Positions 4,531 to 5,988 of a stretch of 5,988 nt of DNA are shown in pieces (position 1 is the stretch's first letter; every line of letters begins with the position of its first letter). A program made the position numbers and the translations under genes. The DNA is taken from the NCBI GenBank assembly GCA_013044365.1, contig JABEUP010000228.1, positions 1 to 5,988 of the forward strand, read 5' to 3'. The stretch comes from Acidimicrobiaceae bacterium (GTDB lineage Bacteria; Actinomycetota; Acidimicrobiia; Acidimicrobiales; Acidimicrobiaceae). The notes under the pieces were generated by a model that made no database searches, had not been told where the DNA came from, and saw nothing but the letters and a program-made list of their open reading frames with translations.

Positions 4531-5838
4531 TCAAACACTTACACTCACCTTCCTTTCGCTGCTTGGTCCAACTTGGTCCAGTTGTCGCGAAACCCTCACG
4601 GAATTTCTTCTTTGATCCGCTTCATTCGCGTCCTGCACGGGCGTGGCCCTGTCCGTCAAAGCCGGATGTTCCCATCCTGCAAGAATTCCAGTGGTACGGG
4701 AGTTCATCGCGCCCAGCACGCTCTCCTCGATGGTCTGCACGTAGACATCGCCAGTGGTCTTGATGCTGGCGTGTCGGAGTGCCCCTTGAGTGTCCTTCAG
4801 AGAGCCATGCTTCTGCATGTCGGTTCCCAGCGTGCGCCGCATCACTTGAAAAGTGACAAGGCGATCTGGGATGCCGAGGCTGCGCGCAATGGGCCGAACG
4901 CGCCAGCGTAGGAAGTTTTTTCCCCAGCGCGGCACCGCTTGACCTTTTCGTTCTCCACGACCAAAGGTGGAAAACATCAAAGCCTCCGGTGACGAATCGG
5001 CGCAAACTCGCTTCCATGCCTCGATGATGGGCCGCACCTGTTCCGGCACGCCGATGGGAGCCTGACTGGAACGGTTCTTGAATCGGCCAGGATAAAACTG
5101 CCCCTCGAACGCCGTTCCGTGTGGAACCAACGTGCTACCTGTCCAGGACTTCCATTGCAGACCCAGAACTTCGCTGGCACGCGGACCGCAGAATATGCCA
5201 ACGTACATCAGACACAAGTCGTGCAGGTCTTGAATTCCACCGATCAACGCAAGAATCTGCTCCCGCGTCATCCGGGGTTTCGCAACCGGCTTGGTCTGTG
5301 GCATGATGACATCCTCTGCCGGATCTTTGGTTAGGAAGTTCAGTTTTACGGCCATGTGCATAATCGAACGAATGTTGATACAGCAGTGACGGACGACCGA
5401 CTGGGAGTAACTTCCAGCCAGCTTGTTCAACCAGACTTGAATTTCAAATGTTCCAAGCTGGTTGAGCGGAATTCGGCCAAAGTGATTCACGAGATAGTGT
5501 TCAATCTCGTAGCGATTGATCTTCCTATATGCCGGACTCCATGCTCCCTGTCGCATGGGAAGGTAGCGTTCCTCGACAAACCAGCGAAACGTTACAAACT
5601 CATCCGCTGTGATGCTTGAAGTTTTGGCTGGGACTCCGGTCTCATTGAGGATGATCGTATGCAACATCTGCGCTGCTTTCCACTTCGGCGTTCCAGCTTT
5701 TGGACAGAGCGGGACGTTGCGCCTTTTGCCAACCTCCTTTCCTGTTTCATTGCGAGAGTACACGGTGTACTTCCCATACCACATCTTCACCTTCTGCCCT
5801 CGCAGGTAGACGGTGCCCTTCTGATACTTCATTGCCAT
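4531..5838 (-). CDS. int: Tyrosine recombinase (site-specific integrase)
   Basis: Integrase predicted to recombine the adjacent tRNA-Asn core with a host tRNA-Asn gene. The ATG at 5838 is chosen because AGGAG (5846-5850) lies seven bases upstream; an open extension of 40 codons has no such support and overlaps the upstream gene. The product has 435 residues: an N-terminal arm-binding-like region with alternating strands (about 1-75), a helical SAM-like core-binding domain (about 80-180), a catalytic domain (about 190-370) and a tail of about 65 residues. Catalytic residues: Arg220 (GPRASEVLGL), Lys254 (FKNRSS), Arg334 (QVMRRT), His356 (LRHASIKTT) and nucleophile Tyr366 (GDVYVQ). The usual His of the HxxR box is Gln331 here, a noticeable substitution. 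The start lies 52 bases after the excisionase-like gene, so the two form a xis-int unit whose promoter is outside the window. The end of the gene carries a tandem TTGGTCCA repeat that may be an integrase arm site. Confidence 0.93.
   Translation of the reverse strand: MAMKYQKGTVYLRGQKVKMWYGKYTVYSRNETGKEVGKRRNVPLCPKAGTPKWKAAQMLHTIILNETGVPAKTSSITADEFVTFRWFVEERYLPMRQGAWSPAYRKINRYEIEHYLVNHFGRIPLNQLGTFEIQVWLNKLAGSYSQSVVRHCCINIRSIMHMAVKLNFLTKDPAEDVIMPQTKPVAKPRMTREQILALIGGIQDLHDLCLMYVGIFCGPRASEVLGLQWKSWTGSTLVPHGTAFEGQFYPGRFKNRSSQAPIGVPEQVRPIIEAWKRVCADSSPEALMFSTFGRGERKGQAVPRWGKNFLRWRVRPIARSLGIPDRLVTFQVMRRTLGTDMQKHGSLKDTQGALRHASIKTTGDVYVQTIEESVLGAMNSRTTGILAGWEHPALTDRATPVQDANEADQRRNSVRVSRQLDQVGPSSERKVSVSV
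4563..4581. repeat. Tandem TTGGTCCA repeat inside the int 3' end, candidate arm site
   Basis: TTGGTCCAA (4563-4571) and TTGGTCCAG (4573-4581) recur with a 10-base period, one helical turn. A third copy, TTGGTCCAG, lies at 4167-4175 on the other side of the attachment core. The tandem pair is about 40 bases from the core and encodes part of the non-conserved integrase tail (LDQVGP). Confidence 0.4.
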
Positions 5839-5845
5839 GGCTGTT

Positions 5846-5850
5846 CTCCT
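5846..5850 (-). promoter_or_regulatory. Ribosome binding site of int
   Basis: AGGAG on the minus strand, seven bases before the ATG at 5838. It decides between this start and the longer upstream open frame. Confidence 0.75.
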
Positions 5851-5890
5851 ATAGCCCGGCGTCTTTCCCTGATCGTGGAGAACAATTCCT

Positions 5891-5988
5891 TCATACACCA
5901 AACCGGGAACGACGGGAAGGGGGCAGCGTGTCAAGCTCCGCCATGAAGAGATCGACATCGGCGCGGCGATAGCGAATGAGCTTTCCCA
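5891..5988 (-). CDS. xis: Excisionase-like HTH protein, C-terminal end only
   Basis: The gene runs off the right edge; only the last 31 residues are visible, ending at a TGA (5891-5893). The stretch GKLIRYRRADVDLFMAEL matches the end of the MerR-like winged-helix fold of small excisionase/AlpA-type proteins (HTH_17 style), where a wing reading G-x-L-I-R-Y/F-R-R is followed by an A/D-D-V/L-D helix. A short polar tail (DTLPPSRRSRFGV) follows. It is on the same strand as int and 52 bases upstream of it, the classic xis-int order. Excisionases bend attachment-site DNA and steer the integrase toward excision; some relatives are instead transcription regulators. The assignment rests on about 20 residues plus context. 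Confidence 0.65.
   Translation of the reverse strand, partial: GKLIRYRRADVDLFMAELDTLPPSRRSRFGV

Noticed and set aside
5839..5958. Forty-codon N-terminal extension of the integrase
   Set aside because: It overlaps the excisionase-like gene in another frame, has no ribosome site at its start, and the ATG at 5838 has AGGAG at ideal spacing.

Overview
The window looks like part of a conjugative mobile element (an ICE, integrative plasmid or similar) from a Gram-negative bacterium. The integrase type, and a T4SS with a TrbC/VirB2 pilin followed by VirB3, fit an acidobacterium (Terriglobia-like). That host guess comes from memory of similar proteins and is only moderately certain. Base composition is mosaic. 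The T4SS end is GC-rich (row 301-360 is about 67% G+C by hand count), while the central cargo is much poorer (row 1861-1920 about 42%, row 2641-2700 about 37%). This suggests a separate origin for the cargo.

Layout. (1) Positions 1-683, minus strand: a VirB2/TrbC-like pilin precursor followed 12 bases later by a VirB3/TrbD-like inner-membrane protein that reaches the left edge, the start of a type IV secretion operon. (2) Positions 684-949: a divergent control region with two short perfect inverted repeats. (3) Positions 950-4138, plus strand: five tightly packed or overlapping genes, apparently one operon: an unrecognised protein, a membrane-anchored protein with a GNAT-like region, a SET-domain methyltransferase with a post-SET cysteine cluster, a short-chain dehydrogenase/reductase (SDR), and an unrecognised aromatic-rich protein. 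(4) Positions 4139-4530: non-coding DNA rich in palindromes and short repeats, ending in the 3' half of a tRNA-Asn gene. (5) Positions 4531-5988, minus strand: a tyrosine recombinase preceded by the C-terminal end of an excisionase-like DNA-binding protein, so a xis-int pair.

The recombination module is unusual in one informative way. The tRNA-Asn 3' half (anticodon loop to CCA) lies 6 bases from the end of int, but no tRNA 5' half precedes it. Element-like DNA with repeats occupies that place. This is the structure expected of an attP site (circular or plasmid form) or of a junction between tandem elements, not of an integrated element next to its intact tRNA.

The most novel content is the central operon. 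A SET protein-lysine methyltransferase and a GNAT-like protein tethered to the membrane, co-transcribed with an SDR and two unrecognised proteins, make a combination I do not recognise as any described system. Its role (protein modification, defence, or small-molecule biosynthesis) cannot be decided from the sequence alone.
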